Shown: in pieces, positions 26,784 through 35,693 of the stretch
Layout: the number at the start of each line of letters is the position of its first letter
How positions within the stretch are numbered: position 1 is the stretch's first letter
NCBI RefSeq assembly: GCF_001645185.1
Contig: NZ_LXTQ01000059.1
Span: 1 to 55,182 of the forward strand
Source of the DNA: Methylobacillus sp. MM3
Lineage (GTDB): Bacteria > Pseudomonadota > Gammaproteobacteria > Burkholderiales > Methylophilaceae
Length of the DNA: 55,182 nt
Reading direction: 5' to 3'
Notes under the pieces: generated by a model
Database searches by the model: none
What the model saw: the letters and a program-made list of their open reading frames with translations, nothing else
What the model was told of the DNA's origin: nothing
Program-made: the position numbers and the translations under genes

Positions 26784-26797
26784 CAGTGTTGCATTAA
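26775..26797. promoter_or_regulatory. Zur operator 1 (distal), perfect 23-base palindrome
   Basis: A perfect 23-base inverted repeat centred at 26786, with core TGCAACA-G-TGTTGCA and further TTAA/TTAA ends. It lies 7 bases downstream of the zur stop codon and upstream of the ZIP gene. The form (AT-rich ends, odd centre, about 23 bases) is that of Fur-family sites. Assignment to Zur rests on the neighbouring genes. Confidence 0.82.
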
Positions 26798-26804
26798 TTC
26801 CGAT

Positions 26805-27227
26805 TTATTCCGCCGCTACACGGCTGCAGTCGTCACAGATGCCCTTGAGGTTAAGCTCAATCGATTCGACGGAAAAGCTGGCAGGGACTTTCTTTGGCAA
26901 TACAGGCTGAACATCCGGCAGGCAGAAAATCCTGCCGCACTGGTTGCATTGGAAATGCGCATGGCGATGCATGGTTTCATTGCGTGTCAGCCGAAATCTC
27001 CATGCGCGGCCGGCTCCGGCGACCTTGTGCAACAGGCCATGTTCTACCAGCCAGTCCAGCACTCGATAGACCGTGACCCGGTCGAACTCGCCCAGTGCCT
27101 GAAGCCGATCGAGGATTTCCGCATGCGAAAGCGCGGCGTCGGTTTCCATCAGGATGCCGAGCACAGCGCTTCTGACCGGCGTTGCCCTCTGCCCCGACGC
27201 CTGGATAAGTTGATCAGCTGAATTCAT
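26805..27227 (-). CDS. zur: Zinc uptake regulator Zur (Fur family)
   Basis: A 140-residue Fur-family repressor. The winged helix covers residues 1-85 (RATPVRSAVLGIL, FDRVTVYRVLDWLVEHGLL). The metal region has HRHAHFQCNQCGRIFCLPD and CDDCS, giving the structural CxxC...CxxC zinc site, and it ends soon after, as Zur proteins do. The setting next to a ZIP importer, COG0523 GTPases and DksA2 makes Zur far more likely than Fur or PerR. A possible promoter, TTGACT with TATTTT at an 18-base spacing, lies so close to the ATG that the message would be almost leaderless; low confidence. The operators for its target operon are just downstream. Confidence 0.92.
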   Translation of the reverse strand: MNSADQLIQASGQRATPVRSAVLGILMETDAALSHAEILDRLQALGEFDRVTVYRVLDWLVEHGLLHKVAGAGRAWRFRLTRNETMHRHAHFQCNQCGRIFCLPDVQPVLPKKVPASFSVESIELNLKGICDDCSRVAAE

Positions 27228-27363
27228 GGAGCAGAAAATACTTGCAATCAGGTAGCCAAGTCAAATAAACGGCATGGCGAGTTATTTACCTGGAGTGACT
27301 GGTAGCCAGGATAGTGGCCGGAATGAAAAACCGGGTGAAATTATGGGGTATCAGCGCGAAACT

Positions 27364-27379
27364 CTCATGCACGCATGAG
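27364..27379 (-). other. Hairpin after the lone receiver gene
   Basis: CTCATGC and GCATGAG arms directly downstream of the receiver stop form a short hairpin. Only a GTTT follows on the minus strand, so at best it is a weak terminator separating the phosphorelay from zur. Confidence 0.3.
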
Positions 27380-27384
27380 TAATG

Positions 27385-27747
27385 CTAACTACCTTGTATC
27401 GCTTGCAGCAGGCTGGCGCGGGTGGTTGGCTTGCTGGCAATCGCATCGAAGCCTGCCTGCAAAATGGCAGCCTGCTCGTCCGGCAGCACATGCGCGGTGT
27501 AAGCGATCAGCCGAGTGGCTTGCCAAGCTCCATTCCCCTGTATCGTTTTGCATAACTCGATACCGCTCATGCCCGGCATGCTGATATCCAGCAGGGCGCA
27601 GCGATAACGATGCCCCGCCATCTTTTCCAAGGCTTCCTGGCCGCTGGCGGCGAGATCGACGGCCCATCCCTCCTGCTGCAAAAAAAGTGCCGCGACCAGC
27701 CGATTGATCTCCTCATCGTCCACGACCAGAATCGTGCGTTCACTCAT
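27385..27747 (-). CDS. Single-domain response regulator (CheY-like receiver)
   Basis: A 120-residue lone receiver domain: acidic pocket VVDDEEINR, phospho-acceptor Asp in CALLDISMPGMSG, then LIAYTAH (Thr/Ala switch) and ASKPTTRASL (conserved Lys). No output domain. The start at 27747 (MSERTILVVDDEE) overlaps the kinase gene by eight bases. It resembles receivers usually found fused to hybrid kinases, so here the hybrid has been split; it likely takes phosphate from the kinase and passes it to the lone Hpt protein. Confidence 0.9.
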   Translation of the reverse strand: MSERTILVVDDEEINRLVAALFLQQEGWAVDLAASGQEALEKMAGHRYRCALLDISMPGMSGIELCKTIQGNGAWQATRLIAYTAHVLPDEQAAILQAGFDAIASKPTTRASLLQAIQGS

Positions 27748-29431
27748 GTGAAATTTCTCCAACAGGCAGGGTGACGTAAAACGTTGTTCCCACCGTTTCT
27801 TCCGACTCAAACGAAATTTCACCCGCCATCAAATTGACCAGCTCCTTGACCAAGGCAAGGCCCAGGCCCGAGCCACCATATGAACGGGTCAGGAACGAAT
27901 CGGCTTGTCGGAAACGTTCGAAGACATGCCGCCGATACTCCTCTGCAATGCCGATACCCGTGTCTTTCACCGCCAGATGCATCGTGGTAGCCGACAACAC
28001 CACGCTTACCTTGACGTATCCTTTTTCGGTAAATTTGATGGCGTTTTCCAGCAGGTTGTTGATGACCTGCACCAGCTTGGTACTATCGACCAGATAATTT
28101 CCCGCGCCCTCCGGCGGCATCTGTATCTCTACCATGAGCTGCAGATTCTTTTTCTCGGCAGACGCCCGGAACACTTCGACTGCATCCTGAAGCAGGGTCG
28201 GCAAATGTTCGGGCTTGTTTTCCACGGGCATGCGGTCCGCTTCAATACGCGCCAGATCGAGTATGGTATTCACCAGGCTCAGAAGATGCTGCCCGCTTTT
28301 GTAAATGATGCCGGCCGACTCGCGCTCGATCGGATTGGAAAGCGAATGCTGGAGATATTCGGCACCGCCAAGGATGCCGTTCAAGGGCGTGCGCAGTTCA
28401 TGCGACATGTGCGCGATGAATTCCGATTTCATCTTGTTGGCGGATTCCGCCTTGCTCTGATCGCGCATCAGTCTGACCGCCAAACCCACAAGCACATAGC
28501 TGAACAACACGACCACCAGCGAAGCAATGGCCGCGTCCATCAAATAAATATTTCGGCGAAGACTGAAGTCAGCCCACGCCTCTTCCTTGCCGATACCGAC
28601 AACTGCGGCCAGCGGATAATTCCGGATGGCGCGATAACTGAATAGCCGCGGCACCCCATCGGTCACGCCCCGGTTCTCGAAATTGCCGTGATCGGCCTTG
28701 CTCCATAGGCCGAACAAGGGCGACTTGAGCGCAAGTCCCGCTGTCGAACTTCCGTCGCTCTTGGTAAGCGACCGGATGATACCGTCTCGCCCCACAACTG
28801 CCACGACGCCCATCCGGCCGATATCGGATTCGCCATAGAAGTTCGTCAAATATTGCGGATCCACCCCAACGCCGACCACTCCGCCGAAACTGCCATCCGG
28901 CAGATCGATACGGCGCGTAAACGGAATGGCCCATCTTCCCGTAAGCCTTCCCTTGACCGGGGGCCCGATCAATAACTCATCCGTGTCTCGCGCCAGATGG
29001 AACTTGAAGTAATCGCGATCGCTGACATTCAGCTTTTTGAATCCGGCCACACTCGACGACTGGAGCATGCCATGCCTGTCGATGATGCCGAACTGCGCAA
29101 ACGGTTCGGAAGGCAGAATGCCGTTTTTCCGCAGGTCATGAAAATTCAGGTGCGTGCTTCCTTCTTCGAACTGGCATTTCAGCAGCCGCAGGGATTGTTC
29201 GACAATATCGATGGTACGGGAGACATGTTTTTCGAAGGCACGCACCAGCGTTTCATTTTGTTTGAGGATATCCTGCTGGGTCCGCCGGTATTCGGATTGA
29301 ATCTGGACCATGGTTGCAATCCAGATGGCGGCCAGCAGCAATAGCGAGAAAAGGGAAATAACCCAGGCCAGGCTCAAATGCCGCAGCCAGGCAGCGGACA
29401 ACCAGTCCGTGAATTTTTCTATCTTCATCAA
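27740..29431 (-). CDS. Cache-domain sensor histidine kinase
   Basis: A 563-residue kinase. Transmembrane helices at about 20-42 and 297-318 frame a periplasmic double-Cache domain (typical S-D-R-D-YF at 137-142). HisKA has the phospho-acceptor H344 in FIAHMSHELRTPLNGILGG, and the ATPase has LLENAIKFTEKG (N box), VKDTGIGIAEEYR (G1) and GGSGLGLALVKELV (G2). All catalytic parts are present. It is encoded with a lone receiver, a lone Hpt and a NarL-type regulator: the parts of an Arc/Bar-like phosphorelay in separate genes. The Cache fold suggests that a small extracellular ligand is sensed. Confidence 0.93.
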   Translation of the reverse strand: MMKIEKFTDWLSAAWLRHLSLAWVISLFSLLLLAAIWIATMVQIQSEYRRTQQDILKQNETLVRAFEKHVSRTIDIVEQSLRLLKCQFEEGSTHLNFHDLRKNGILPSEPFAQFGIIDRHGMLQSSSVAGFKKLNVSDRDYFKFHLARDTDELLIGPPVKGRLTGRWAIPFTRRIDLPDGSFGGVVGVGVDPQYLTNFYGESDIGRMGVVAVVGRDGIIRSLTKSDGSSTAGLALKSPLFGLWSKADHGNFENRGVTDGVPRLFSYRAIRNYPLAAVVGIGKEEAWADFSLRRNIYLMDAAIASLVVVLFSYVLVGLAVRLMRDQSKAESANKMKSEFIAHMSHELRTPLNGILGGAEYLQHSLSNPIERESAGIIYKSGQHLLSLVNTILDLARIEADRMPVENKPEHLPTLLQDAVEVFRASAEKKNLQLMVEIQMPPEGAGNYLVDSTKLVQVINNLLENAIKFTEKGYVKVSVVLSATTMHLAVKDTGIGIAEEYRRHVFERFRQADSFLTRSYGGSGLGLALVKELVNLMAGEISFESEETVGTTFYVTLPVGEISHE

Positions 29432-29460
29432 CGATTCAAATTTTTAGTTGCGGGGCGGCT

Positions 29461-29835
29461 TTATTGATCTGGAGCCGATCTTTCCGAGGTGCTGCCAAGA
29501 TACAGCGATAAATCCGATGCCACCCCGGCAAGTTCATCCATGAAGCATGAAAATTCCGCATCGGACGGGCTTGAGCCGGATTGCGCCTTGTGTTCCAGCA
29601 CTACCGCCATCGCCTGCGCCCGTGCCGCGCGAAAAATGCCCAATGCGCCGCGCAGCCGATGGATATGCCCTGCGAAACGCGGCAAATCCTTTTCCCGGAA
29701 TGCGGAAGACAGCAGATGGACTTTTTCCGGATAACGCTTGATGAATTTCGCGGCGAGCAACCGCAGGGCCGCATCGTCTCCCCGAAGGTCCGACAACGAA
29801 GACTGAAGATCCGTGTGGGCACTGATGTGGTTCAC
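29461..29835 (-). CDS. Histidine phosphotransfer (Hpt) protein
   Basis: A 124-residue helical protein of Hpt type. The phospho-accepting region reads HIHRLRGALGIFRA, the equivalent of the usual H-x-x-K-G with Arg for Lys; the His in HRLRG is the acceptor. LRGDDAALRLLAAKFIKRYP is the typical first helix pair. No other domain. It lies between the kinase and the NarL regulator and would carry phosphate from the receiver to the regulator. Confidence 0.85.
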   Translation of the reverse strand: MNHISAHTDLQSSLSDLRGDDAALRLLAAKFIKRYPEKVHLLSSAFREKDLPRFAGHIHRLRGALGIFRAARAQAMAVVLEHKAQSGSSPSDAEFSCFMDELAGVASDLSLYLGSTSERSAPDQ

Positions 29836-29867
29836 CTTGTACTTCCCTTGCTGCCACGGTTGCCGTT

Positions 29868-30515
29868 CTATAGGTCAGATGGCACAAAGCCGTGGCGAAC
29901 CGCATATAACGTAAGGCTGGCGATATCGTGCAAGCCCAGGCGCTTCATCAACTGGGTGCGATGAAAATCCACGGTTTTCGGGCTGAGCCCCAAGTCGCGG
30001 GCGATTTCCTTCGTCGAAGAACCCAATGCAATGCCTTTCAGAATTTCAATCTGGCGTGCGGTCAATAAAGATTTCCCGGCATATTCGAGAGATTCCTCTT
30101 CGCGCTCGACCGGCGGGCTATGCAACAGCCGGGGACTCAGATAAATCTCGCCTTCGGTCACCTTGTTGAGCGCCTCCTCCAGCTCGGCCAGCATGAAGTC
30201 CTTGAGCAAATATCCGTTTGCGCTGGTGGCAAAAGCCGCCTGGATGATCTCGGCGGAATTCAGCGCCGACAAATAGATAATTTTTACCTGCGAATCAAAC
30301 TGGCGGATTTTCCGCACGACCTCAATACCGGTCATGTCCGGCATGGCGATGTCGATCAATGCAATATCCGGCTGCAATTGGCGCTGCATCCTGAGCGCGC
30401 CAGAGCCATCCTCCGCTTCCGCAATCACCTCGAAACCATCCAGCTGGGATAATAGTGCCCTGATTCCCATCCGTACCAGAAGGTGGTCGTCCGCGATGAG
30501 CACACGCTGGTTCAT
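29868..30515 (-). CDS. NarL/LuxR-type response regulator
   Basis: A 215-residue regulator: receiver (LIADDHLLVRMGIRALLSQL, acceptor Asp in IALIDIAMPDMTG, Lys in YLLKDF) and a C-terminal LuxR helix-turn-helix (LTARQIEILKGIALGSSTKE, then LSPKTVDFHRTQLMKRLGLH). It is the first gene of the phosphorelay operon. ATG 30515 has a GGGAGGGG ribosome site; 30554 is a worse choice. A palindrome with two ACCTAGGT cores lies about 225 bases upstream and could be its binding site. Confidence 0.93.
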   Translation of the reverse strand: MNQRVLIADDHLLVRMGIRALLSQLDGFEVIAEAEDGSGALRMQRQLQPDIALIDIAMPDMTGIEVVRKIRQFDSQVKIIYLSALNSAEIIQAAFATSANGYLLKDFMLAELEEALNKVTEGEIYLSPRLLHSPPVEREEESLEYAGKSLLTARQIEILKGIALGSSTKEIARDLGLSPKTVDFHRTQLMKRLGLHDIASLTLYAVRHGFVPSDL

Positions 30516-31236
30516 ATGAGCCCCTCCCCTGACAGAGTAGAGCCCTGAGACCATTCAATCAATCGACTGGGCCATATCAATACGCTATGTATCGGTATGG
30601 GGCGATTTCAGAAACTCTACTTTAAGGTCAAATTCTTTTTTATAACTGAAACCGGCGATAACGAGATCGGATCGGAAGCCATCGTTGCGCTCCCCAACCC
30701 ATCCAGTAGCCTATTCTCAAACCTTTCCCGAATTGATGATACCTAGGTATCAACCTAGGTTCTGCTTTGCAAGCATTGCGTAATAATTGCTTGCTTACGC
30801 TAGCCAACCGGCCGGTTCGTGCCTTGCGCGCCTCGCGAAGACCCACTCCTCTCCCCGATTATGAAGCGCTCGCGGCAAACCATGCCATGGGTTTGCGCAA
30901 GCCATACCGGCTGTCAGCCGATTTTTCGATATCCATATTCATCGGGCTGGCTGGAGCATGGCAATAATTTCGCCCTTCATGAGCCCGCCAGCAACTGAGG
31001 GGAAACCAGCTTTGAAACAAAATCTGCCAGTCACCGATATTGAGGTTTTCCTGAACGAAAGCCGTCCCATCGTCATGCGTACAAACCCGCAAGGAAAGAT
31101 ACTGTAGGGCAAGGCTACCTGTTTGCGAAGCCGCACATCGTGGCGGAAATGAGGAAATAAAAAATTCAAGAAAAAGGGTTGGGAAGAAATCCAGTAACTA
31201 CCCAAGACCCGATTCTCATCGATTAGGGGGTGGCAA
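30516..31236. other. 721-base gene-free region between phosphorelay and globin cyclase
   Basis: Between divergent genes. It holds the ACCTAGGT palindrome (30737-30760) and must hold promoters in both directions. Short open frames on both strands lack ribosome sites and family resemblance. I see no RNA gene or repeat beyond the palindrome. Confidence 0.6.
30737..30760. promoter_or_regulatory. Candidate regulator site: palindrome plus second ACCTAGGT
   Basis: TGATACCTAGGTATCA is a perfect 16-base palindrome (30737-30752), directly followed by another ACCTAGGT (30753-30760). Centres are 12 bases apart. Paired 7-4-7-like palindromes are usual for NarL-family regulators, and such a gene lies downstream on the minus strand. 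Confidence 0.5.
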
Positions 31237-32301
31237 GTGAGTCAAACCGAACAAGCGCTGCTTGAGCAGCTGAAAATTTCTGATTTCGATATTGAATATC
31301 GAAAATTGCTGTTTTCGCTTACCAATGAAGATTGCCAGTTACTTGAGGCATGCAAGCCTATTGTTGAAGTCAGAATCGATCAATTGATCGACCGCTTTTA
31401 CGAAAGGCAGACCGGAGTGCCTGAAATCGCAGCCATGTTGGGCGATGCGCATGCGCTGGAGCGGCTGCGCGCCGAGCAGCGCAACTATGTGCTCGGCCTC
31501 TTTTCCGGCATCTATGATCTCGAGTATGCAAAGCATCGCATTCGCGTCGGGCTCAGCCATACGTGTGTCCGCATCGAGCCCAAACTGTATTTATCCAGCA
31601 TCAATATGCTGAAGAGCCTGTTGATGGAGCTGATTATCGAAAATATCGCCGATGAGATTAAGCGTCATGCCACCCTGAAAGCTCTCAACGCCCTGCTTTT
31701 GTTCGATGTTCATCTGCTGATCGATGCTCATGTTCAGTCATTGATGGCCGAAGTAGAAGCTTCGAGGAAACAATGCGAGCACTTTGTCGCTTCGCTTGAA
31801 AGAAAGGTGCAGGAACGTACGCAGCATCTTGAAAGACTGGCAAGCACCGACCCATTGACAGGCTTGCAGAATATACGGTTTCTCCACCAAACCATGACGC
31901 GCATCCTGCGTGCCGCCCAGCGGCGTTCGGAATATGTATCGGTTGTCTTCCTCGACATCAACGATTTCAAGGCGATCAACGACACCCATGGCCACCAGCG
32001 CGGAGATGAGCTATTGCGGGTTGTCGGTGCTGCGATACAACAGATTTCGCGCCTGGAGGACAGTTGTTTCCGCTACGGCGGGGACGAATTCTGCATGATA
32101 TTGCCCAATTGCAGGGAGGCCGAAGCGCATGCGTTATATATCGGAAGATTGAATGCGGCACTCAAGCATCAGGTGGAAAACGTAAGGCTGAGCATCGGCA
32201 TTGCCGAAGCGGCGCCGGATGCTTCCATCGAGCCCGCCGAACTCATCCGCCTCGCCGATAAAAGGATGTATCAGGCAAAAAGAATGAATAAGGGAATATA
32301 A
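31237..32301 (+). CDS. Globin-coupled diguanylate cyclase
   Basis: A 354-residue protein: an N-terminal sensor globin (about 1-165) and a GGDEF domain (about 195-354). The proximal haem ligand is probably H108 in RIRVGLSHTCVRIEP, as in DosC/GcHK-type globins. The cyclase site RYGGDEFCMIL is intact and the inhibitory RxxD (RLED) is at the correct distance. It should make c-di-GMP in response to oxygen or another haem ligand. The start is GTG 31237 with GGGGGTGG just upstream. It is followed by a second cyclase and polysaccharide genes, which c-di-GMP usually promotes. Confidence 0.9.
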   Translation: MSQTEQALLEQLKISDFDIEYRKLLFSLTNEDCQLLEACKPIVEVRIDQLIDRFYERQTGVPEIAAMLGDAHALERLRAEQRNYVLGLFSGIYDLEYAKHRIRVGLSHTCVRIEPKLYLSSINMLKSLLMELIIENIADEIKRHATLKALNALLLFDVHLLIDAHVQSLMAEVEASRKQCEHFVASLERKVQERTQHLERLASTDPLTGLQNIRFLHQTMTRILRAAQRRSEYVSVVFLDINDFKAINDTHGHQRGDELLRVVGAAIQQISRLEDSCFRYGGDEFCMILPNCREAEAHALYIGRLNAALKHQVENVRLSIGIAEAAPDASIEPAELIRLADKRMYQAKRMNKGI

Positions 32302-32415
32302 GCCGCAATGCTATCCTGCAATGGGAGACGCAATTCCGGAAGAAGACTCGAGTGGCAGTCAGTCATCCTTTACCCCCGCTGCATGTAGAGTCGGAGTAGC
32401 GCAGTAGAGGTAGAA

Positions 32416-34209
32416 ATGTCGTTAAGCAAGAAAATATTTCGTCGTTTTGCCGCTGCCCAATGGATAGAGCTTGCTATCGCCTTGTTTGTCCTCGGCGGTT
32501 TGATTGCCTACAACATTGCGCGCGAACACCAGCGTGTCGAAGCCGTGGAGCGGGATCGCCTGGCAACCCAGGCCCGAGTCATTTCCAGGAACCTGGAATT
32601 CCAGCTCAAGGGCGCCAATCAAGCACTGCTGGGCGTGCTTGAGGAACTGCGTGAACAATCCCTCTTGCATCATAAGGTGGATACTCAACACCTCAGATTG
32701 CTTGCCAATGCCATGCCGGGTATCCGCGCCATCAGCGTATTCGATAACCAGGGCAATTTAATCTCTTCCAATTATCCGGAGTTTGTTGGCCAAAACTTCA
32801 GCCACCGTGAGTATTTCACAACGGTAAAAGAACATCCCAGCCGGGAAACCCTTTATATCTCCAAACCATTCAAAGGCCTTAACGGGCGTTACCTCATCAA
32901 TGTCACACGCATGGTTCCCGACAAGGCGGGAGGATTTGCAGGCATAGTCACTGCCACGCTCAATCCTGAGTACTTCACTACATTATTGACCTCTGTCCTG
33001 TATGCGCCTGATGTCGAGAGCTCGCTGGCCCACGGGGACGGTTTGCTTTTCATTGTCGAGCCTGCACGCGAGGGCCATGCTGCCCAGGAATCCAGAATGA
33101 TCGCGCAACGCATCGTTCAATCTGGCCTGTTAAAGATGGACAAGTCGCTGGATGTGACCGTCAGCCGGGATACCGAAGCGATCTTCGAATCATGGAGGCA
33201 TACGAGCCTCATCGAGATTGGCTTTTTCCTTCTCTTTACCATTTTTTCGGTCTCATTCCTGTATATCTATCAAAAGCATCAGCGCCGATACGAACAATTG
33301 GCTACTGCCTCCGCGCTCGCCCTGGAGCGATCGGAAAAGCTATTCCGCTCGACGTACGATTCAGCAGCGATCGGCATGGCGCTGCTGAATCTGGGCGGTC
33401 GTTTCATAAAGGCCAACCAGGCGCTATGCAATATCGTCGGATACACGGAAGAAGAACTCTGCCAAAAGACATTTGCAGAAATCACCCATCCGGACGATCT
33501 GGAAGCAAATCGCTCGTTGATGCGTGAGCTGGTAGCGGGAGCATGCGTTAATTATCAGATGGAAAAACGCTATTTCCACAAGGATGGCCGCATCATCTGG
33601 ATTTTGCTCACCGGTTCGGCAACCCATGACTCCAGGAATGAGGTTCTTTATTTTGTTGTGCAGATACAAGATATTAACGAGCAAAAGGCACTGCAAGAGA
33701 AACTGAAAACACAGGCCTTCCAGGATTATCTGACCGGGCTTCCCAATCGTCGCCACTTCATGGAGCAAGCCGCCATCGAACTGGCCCGTGTCGCTCGTTA
33801 TGGCGGCGAACTTTCCTTGTTGATGGTGGATGTCGATAACTTTAAAAAAGTGAATGACACCTACGGGCATCAAACCGGCGACCGCGTGCTTCAGAAACTC
33901 GGCGAGGTAAGCAAGGCAATTTTGCGCGATGTCGACCTGATAGGTCGTATAGGCGGAGAAGAGTTTGCAATACTGCTGCCCGAAACGGATGGAGAGAAGG
34001 CAAGGGAAGTCGCCGAGCGCCTGCGCGTGGCCATCGCCCATGAAAGCTTGATATTAGAAATGGGGGTTCCGCTGCAATTTACGGTGTCCATTGGCGTTGC
34101 CACGATAGCGGATCACGCGATCAATCTCGATACATTTCTCGCGAGGGCGGATACGGCGCTGTATCACGCGAAAACAACCGGACGCAACAAGATCAGCCTC
34201 GCGCACTGA
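32416..34209 (+). CDS. Cache-PAS diguanylate cyclase
   Basis: A 597-residue membrane sensor. Helices at about 16-34 and 262-282 frame a double-Cache periplasmic domain (S-H-R-E-YF at 129-134), then a PAS fold (about 305-430; ALCNIVGYTEEELCQKTFAE) and GGDEF (about 435-597). The active site is GRIGGEEFAILLPE with an RDVD inhibitory site. No EAL domain. The Cache type is like that of the kinase at 27740. A stem around CCCCAA...TTGGGG follows the stop but lacks a T-tract. Confidence 0.93.
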   Translation: MSLSKKIFRRFAAAQWIELAIALFVLGGLIAYNIAREHQRVEAVERDRLATQARVISRNLEFQLKGANQALLGVLEELREQSLLHHKVDTQHLRLLANAMPGIRAISVFDNQGNLISSNYPEFVGQNFSHREYFTTVKEHPSRETLYISKPFKGLNGRYLINVTRMVPDKAGGFAGIVTATLNPEYFTTLLTSVLYAPDVESSLAHGDGLLFIVEPAREGHAAQESRMIAQRIVQSGLLKMDKSLDVTVSRDTEAIFESWRHTSLIEIGFFLLFTIFSVSFLYIYQKHQRRYEQLATASALALERSEKLFRSTYDSAAIGMALLNLGGRFIKANQALCNIVGYTEEELCQKTFAEITHPDDLEANRSLMRELVAGACVNYQMEKRYFHKDGRIIWILLTGSATHDSRNEVLYFVVQIQDINEQKALQEKLKTQAFQDYLTGLPNRRHFMEQAAIELARVARYGGELSLLMVDVDNFKKVNDTYGHQTGDRVLQKLGEVSKAILRDVDLIGRIGGEEFAILLPETDGEKAREVAERLRVAIAHESLILEMGVPLQFTVSIGVATIADHAINLDTFLARADTALYHAKTTGRNKISLAH

Positions 34210-34398
34210 CATTCCCCAATACGCCCCGACGTTGGGGATCTGCAGTTTTCATTCACGATTTCGAGCTATGTGAATACAACCTCCGCGCTCTACCCCAGAT
34301 AGGCTATTGCATACTTTATACGTTCAGGATTAATGTGTTAGCGATATACAGGCGCACCTGTCTCCCCGTGCGCCCGGTCTGGACAAGGGACACTCAAT

Positions 34399-35679
34399 AT
34401 GAGCGTGGTTGCCGTCGTTGGACTCGGGTATGTGGGACTGCCTCTGGCCGTCGAATTCGGAAAAAAGCAACGCACTATCGGATACGATCTTTCTGCGGAC
34501 AAGATCGCTAACTACCAGCGTGGCATCGATCCGGCAGGGGAAGTTTCAGGCGCCGATTTCCAGGCTGCCAGCCAACTCACCGTCACCACCAATCCGGCCG
34601 AATTGTCCCAGGCCGACCATATCGTAGTTGCAGTCCCAACCCCGGTGGATGTCGCCCACCAGCCCGATTTCAGGCCCCTCACCGGCGCCAGCGAAACGGT
34701 AGGAAAGCACATGAAACGGGGCGCCATCATCACCTATGAATCCACGGTATATCCCGGCGCCACCGAAGAAGTCTGCATTCCTCTTCTGGAAAAACATTCC
34801 GGCATGCAATGGAAAACGGATTTCCACGTCGGCTATTCCCCCGAGCGCATCAACCCGGGGGATAAGGAACATACACTGAGCAAGATCCTGAAAGTCGTCT
34901 CGGGCGACGCCGCCGATACCCTGGAAAAAGTCGCCGCGCTCTATGAAACCATCGTCACGGCCGGCGTGCACCGCGCCTCCAGCATCAAGGTGGCCGAAGC
35001 CGCCAAGGTGATCGAAAACACCCAGCGCGACTTGAATATCGCACTGATGAACGAGCTGGCCATCATTTTCGACAAGCTGGGAATCGATACCCAGGAAGTC
35101 CTGCAAGCGGCCGGCACCAAATGGAATTTTCTTCCCTTCCGGCCGGGGCTGGTCGGCGGGCACTGCATTGGCGTCGACCCTTACTACCTCACCCACAAGG
35201 CAGAGATGATCGGTTATATCCCGCAGGTGATCCTGGCGGGCCGCCGCATCAACGACAGCATGGCCAAGGTGGTCGCCGAGCAAACCATCAAGCAGATGAT
35301 CAAGGCCGGTTTCAATGTGCGTGGCGCCAAGGTCAACGTGTTCGGACTGACGTTCAAGGAAAACTGCCCCGACCTTAGAAACTCCAAGGTGGCCGACGTG
35401 ATACGCGAACTTCAGGATTACGGGATAGAAGTCCATGTTCACGACCCTATCGCCGACCCCGATGAGGCGCGACACGAATACGGCCTGGAAATCGAGGCCT
35501 GGGAAGACCTCCCGCGGGCGGAGGCGATTATCGCCGCGGTTTCGCATCGGGAGCTTCTGGCCAGACCATTGAGCGATTTTCAATCCAAGCTGGCAGCGCA
35601 AGGCTGCTTTATCGACGTCAAATCCCAGTTCGACCACACGGCACTTCGCGAGGCCGGGCATTGCGTCTGGCGCCTCTAG
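34399..35679 (+). CDS. tviB: UDP-N-acetylglucosamine 6-dehydrogenase (TviB/WbpA type)
   Basis: A 426-residue nucleotide-sugar dehydrogenase that oxidises UDP-GlcNAc (or UDP-GalNAc) to the uronic acid with two NAD. The NAD fold opens with VVGLGYVGLPLAVEFG; catalytic Cys is in GLVGGHCIGVDPYYLTHKAE; the C-terminal domain has GLTFKENCPDLRNSKVADVI. Paired with tviC 14 bases on, it gives UDP-GalNAc uronate, as in Vi antigen and some O-chains. These two genes begin the polysaccharide region. No clear promoter could be fixed in the 189 bases upstream. Confidence 0.95.
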   Translation: MSVVAVVGLGYVGLPLAVEFGKKQRTIGYDLSADKIANYQRGIDPAGEVSGADFQAASQLTVTTNPAELSQADHIVVAVPTPVDVAHQPDFRPLTGASETVGKHMKRGAIITYESTVYPGATEEVCIPLLEKHSGMQWKTDFHVGYSPERINPGDKEHTLSKILKVVSGDAADTLEKVAALYETIVTAGVHRASSIKVAEAAKVIENTQRDLNIALMNELAIIFDKLGIDTQEVLQAAGTKWNFLPFRPGLVGGHCIGVDPYYLTHKAEMIGYIPQVILAGRRINDSMAKVVAEQTIKQMIKAGFNVRGAKVNVFGLTFKENCPDLRNSKVADVIRELQDYGIEVHVHDPIADPDEARHEYGLEIEAWEDLPRAEAIIAAVSHRELLARPLSDFQSKLAAQGCFIDVKSQFDHTALREAGHCVWRL

Positions 35680-35693
35680 CCGGAAAGGAATGA

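Noticed and set aside
34215-34237. CCCCAA...TTGGGG stem after the second cyclase as a terminator
   Set aside because: The stem is short for its 12-base loop and no T-tract follows.
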